Positions 11,280 through 14,123 of a DNA stretch of 14,123 nt are shown here, piece by piece; the stretch's first letter is position 1, and each line of letters starts with the position of its first letter. The DNA is from Monoraphidium neglectum (lineage: Eukaryota; Chlorophyta; Chlorophyceae; Sphaeropleales; Selenastraceae): NCBI RefSeq assembly GCF_000611645.1, contig NW_014012184.1:1-14123 (forward strand), written 5' to 3'. The translations under genes and the position numbers were made by a program. The notes under the pieces are model-generated. The model was not told where the DNA came from, did not search any database, and saw nothing but the letters and a program-made list of their open reading frames with translations.

Positions 11280-11718
11280 CGCCAATGAGGAAGGGGTCAC
11301 AGTGGTACCCTTATCATAAGAGTCTAATCGGTCGTTTAGTGGCTTGCAATGGTGGTTGCTGAGTGAAGTCCTTGTGATCTGGCAACATCAAGGAGCATGA
11401 ATTTGTGTAAACGCTGATTAAAAATACGGCGTCACCTTACGATGATACGATCGACGAGTCTCGAAAAGGCCGGGTGACATGTGTCACTTGCACTATTGCA
11501 CTGCACACCAGCACCCATTCACAACATACGCATTCCACCCAATCAAGCAACGTGCCTATACATCCGGCCACACACATTTTGGTCGGCTGCCTCACTTGCA
11601 AAATTCGCGCGTGATCTGGGAGGCGCGCGAAGATCGAAGCGCCGAGCGATCGTGGTGCCGCCGACTATTGCTAGGCCCGTGATATTCGCAGGATACCTCA
11701 CGGTCTACTTCTGAAGAT
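11280..11718. promoter_or_regulatory. Divergent promoter region between the KH gene and MCM2
   Basis: 439 bp separate the two start codons, so both 5' UTRs and core promoters must share this space. The only strong candidate elements I see are the E2F-like pair on the MCM2 side. A near-palindrome (CTTATCATAAG, about 11310-11320) lies close to the KH start. I see no clear TATA box for either gene. Confidence 0.6.
11603..11631. promoter_or_regulatory. Inverted pair of E2F-like sites upstream of MCM2
   Basis: ATTCGCGC (11603-11610) fits the plant E2F consensus WTTSSCSS. TTCGCGCG (11604-11611) is repeated in exact inverted form as CGCGCGAA (11624-11631) after a 12-nt spacer. The pair lies about 90-115 bp before the proposed MCM2 start. 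MCM genes are classic E2F/DP targets at the G1/S transition in plants and animals. Binding here is inferred. Confidence 0.55.
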
Positions 11719-14123
11719 ATGGTGCGGCCCCGTGCAAGTAGCCCGCCCGTGAGGCGGTGCACGCTCTCCCTGCACTCGTACCTAATAAGCCCTCCGCTCA
11801 AACTTGCACACTTGCTTCGTAGAGTGACTTCAGTGGCCGCGCGGCCAGCGAGGACGGGGACATGGCGCAGCTGGACGACTATGTGCCCGTGCCCGACGAC
11901 AACCCGGACGCGGCGGGCGGCGCCGCCAGCCAGGATGTGACAGATGACGATGACGCCCTGCCTCTCGAGGAGGAGGAGGGCGAGGACCTGATGGAGAACA
12001 TGCAGAAGTGAGACAGCATGCCGCTGGCGGTGGCGGTGGCGGCGCGAGTGAGGGTGGTACGGCAGGCCTGCAACGCTGGCCTGTCTGCAGTCGACATACG
12101 GTTCTCTCGTCGCACGTTGCGCCATGCGCGCATGCAGTGCGCACGCCGCCTTGCCGCGCACGCCAGCCCCCCTCATCCCCTTTGACCCCGCTCCTGCACA
12201 GCAAGCACCGATGTCCTGAGCCAACCTCGCACCCCAGCACGGCCCGGCCCCTCCCTTTCCCCCATCCCCACCCCCATCCAAGTGACTACCGCGCCATGTC
12301 TGGGATGGACCAATACGAGGCGGACGGCCTGGACCAGGAATACACAGAACAGATGACGTACGAGGAGAGGGTGAGCGACCGGGGCGCGGTTTCTCTATCA
12401 ACTAGAAAAGCCGCCGCTGCTTATTGCAATCGGCCCCGGAGCGCGCACGGGCCGGGTCGGCGTTTGCAGAGAGGAGTGCGGGCGCGGCCGGGCATCAGCG
12501 GCACTGAGGCCCCGTGTGAGAGGTGCAGGTCTGATGGGAACGACTGTGGTCGGCACCGGCGGCGCCCCGCCGTCACCCCGCCCGCTCTCCCGCGCGTGAT
12601 CACCCCCGCGCCAGGCCGCCGCGCGGCTGGCGGCGGAGGCGGCCCTGGACAGGCGCGACGCGGGCGGGCGGCGCCGCAAGCGCATGCCCGGCGCGCTGGA
12701 GGGGCTGGACGATGATGACTTTGCTGATGTCAGGCGTCGCAGGTGGGGTTCGACGCACGCACAGTGGCGACTGCATAAGTGCGTGTGCGTGGCGGCGGTC
12801 GTCATGTGTGTTTGTGCATATGTGTGTCGGGGGGGTGGGGGTGCGCGTGCGGCGGGGTGGCCGCTGCCCGGCAGGACGGCTGGACCCGCCGGAGGACGGC
12901 CGCGGCGCGGGGCGCGGACGGCTGCGCAGCGCGCGCGCAGTACCGCGGCGTGTGCCCACGGGGGCCCACACGGGCGCAGCAGCAGGATTGAAATCACGCC
13001 CGCTTGTCACGCCTACCCACCCACCCACCGCCTTCCATACTCACACGCCGCGCACGCGCGTCGGCCCGTCAGGCTGGCCACCCAGGAGGAGGATGACGGC
13101 GATGAGGGGCCGCCGCGCGTCAGCCTGGAGGAGTTCAGGTGTGGGGGGGGGAGTGGGGCGAGTGAGGGGCGGGGAGAGGCGAGCAGCTCGGCAGGGCGCG
13201 TCTGGCGGGCCGTCAAGAGGGGGTGGCAAGGGCAAGGGCGTGCTGGGGCTGGCGGAGAGAGGGAGGGGTGCAGGCAAAAAGGGCCCAGGCCGGCGCACGG
13301 CGCATGGCCGGGAGAGGGCGCGGCCAAATACACGGCGATGAGAGCCGTTGATGGACACAGGGCGTCGCGCGAGCAGCCCCTGTATGTCTCTGGAGGGTAA
13401 TGGGCGAGGAGCGCCCGCCGCCGACCGCGCGCGCCCGCGCCCGCGCCCGCGCGCCCGCAGCGGCTGCGTGACGGACTGGGTGGCCAACCCGCCCGTGGCT
13501 GCGGAGGTTCAGCGGCGGTTCAGGCGGTTCCTGCGTCAGTTCCAGGATGACAAGGGGCAGCGCGTGTACCTGCAGCGCATCGAGGCCATGGTGCTGGGTG
13601 AGGGGGGGGGGAAGAGGGGGCGCGTGTGAATCTGCGCATGTGCATGTGTGTGTGTGTACGTGTGTGTGAATGTGTTTTTTTGTGTGTGTGCATGTGCATG
13701 TGTGTGTGTCTGTGTGTGCGTATGAGCTTGAGACAGCATGTCAACGTCAAGATGAGCGCAGCAGGTGGATAGAGCGAGAGTTTCGAAACTTGCATGTGAA
13801 TGTGAATGCCGCGTGGTTTGGGGTTGCGCTGAGCGGCCGTGGCGGGCGCGGCAGGGCCCCCATCCTCCGAGCTTTCTGTTCGGTGCTCACCCCCTCGCCG
13901 CCGCCGCCCCCTCCTCCAACGCACAGCCAACCGCCAGAGCCTGGAGGTGGCGTATGGCGACCTCATCGCCTTCCCCAACTGCCAGATCCTCGCAGTCTTT
14001 GTGGCGGACGCACCCAGGTACGCGCAGGGCAGCACGCCGCGCTGGACCCGCTTGCCTCGCCTGCATCCCCACGAATTCCCCCGTCAACCCCTTGCTCGCC
14101 TGCGCGCCCCCGAGCCCCTGCTG
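11719..14123 (+). CDS. MCM2: DNA replication licensing factor MCM2, 5' part; 3' end beyond right edge
   Basis: MCM2 is a subunit of the MCM2-7 replicative helicase. Exons are 11719-11748, 11823-12007, 12283-12370, 12615-12742, 13073-13138, 13461-13597 and 13927-14017; the introns (74-330 nt) are GT-AG and the last is still open at the edge. They join in frame to about 241 residues. Visible in order: an acidic tail (DDDD, EEEEGED); the histone H3-H4 binding motif NDYRAMSGMDQYEADGLD (Tyr74 and Tyr83, spaced as the two human histone-contact tyrosines); a basic, NLS-like RRRKRMPG; and the start of the N-terminal domain (VTDWVANPP, RRFRRFLRQF, NRQSLEVAYGDL, AVFVADAP). The zinc finger and AAA+ motor lie outside. 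The first exon is only 30 nt; I chose it because its phase-0 donor matches acceptor CGTAG at 11822, removing an in-frame TAG. If wrong, translation could begin at the ATG at 11862. Confidence 0.94.
13624..13722 (+). repeat. TG-rich microsatellite in an MCM2 intron
   Basis: About 100 bases of (TG)n, interrupted by CATG, ACG and a run of seven T. A 20-base block beginning GCATGTGCATG occurs twice (13636-13655 and 13690-13709), which suggests internal duplication. It lies near the 5' end of the 329-nt intron before exon 7. Confidence 0.9.

Noticed and set aside
14102..14123. Possible eighth MCM2 exon after an AG at 14110-14111
   Set aside because: CGAG is a weak acceptor, and the phase required would read Ser-Pro-Cys, unlike the MCM2 sequence expected there. 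The true acceptor is probably just outside the window.

Overview
The window is a piece of nuclear genome from a GC-rich chlorophyte green alga. The reasons are: protein genes cut by many GT-AG introns of mostly 75-460 nt with C-rich polypyrimidine tracts; a plastid-type lipoamide dehydrogenase with a transit-peptide-like first exon; the plant-type fused DEP1 methionine-salvage enzyme; and TGTAA, the usual green-algal polyadenylation signal, just after two stop codons. I reconstructed exon structures by hand from splice sites, reading phase and family landmarks; every junction listed keeps the frame.

Layout, left to right. Positions 1-1121 (minus): 5' part of plastid dihydrolipoamide dehydrogenase, running off the left edge. 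1668-4555 (minus): complete seven-exon DEP1 (methylthioribulose-1-phosphate dehydratase fused to enolase-phosphatase). 5546-6239 (minus): complete three-exon SRP9 with a polyglutamine/polyalanine tail. 7278-8570 (plus): two-exon, Ala-rich coiled-coil protein of unknown function. 10329-11279 (minus): two-exon tandem KH-domain protein with degenerate nucleic-acid-binding loops. 11719 to the right edge (plus): 5' part of MCM2, seven exons seen, running off the window.

The genes form no operon and no obvious pathway: carbon metabolism, methionine salvage, protein targeting, RNA binding and DNA replication are simply neighbours. The KH gene and MCM2 are divergent across 439 bp, which contains an inverted pair of E2F-like sites suited to S-phase control of MCM2. 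The coiled-coil gene and the KH gene converge on a 1.76-kb gap with no recognisable gene but with a perfect hairpin, a palindrome and a 19-bp tandem duplication.

I found no mobile element, CRISPR array, RNA gene or convincing previously undescribed system. The points most worth a second look are the degenerate KH pair, the E2F-like dyad, the MCM2 30-nt first exon, the uncharacterised coiled-coil protein, and an unexplained stretch near 6830-7075 that is open on both strands.
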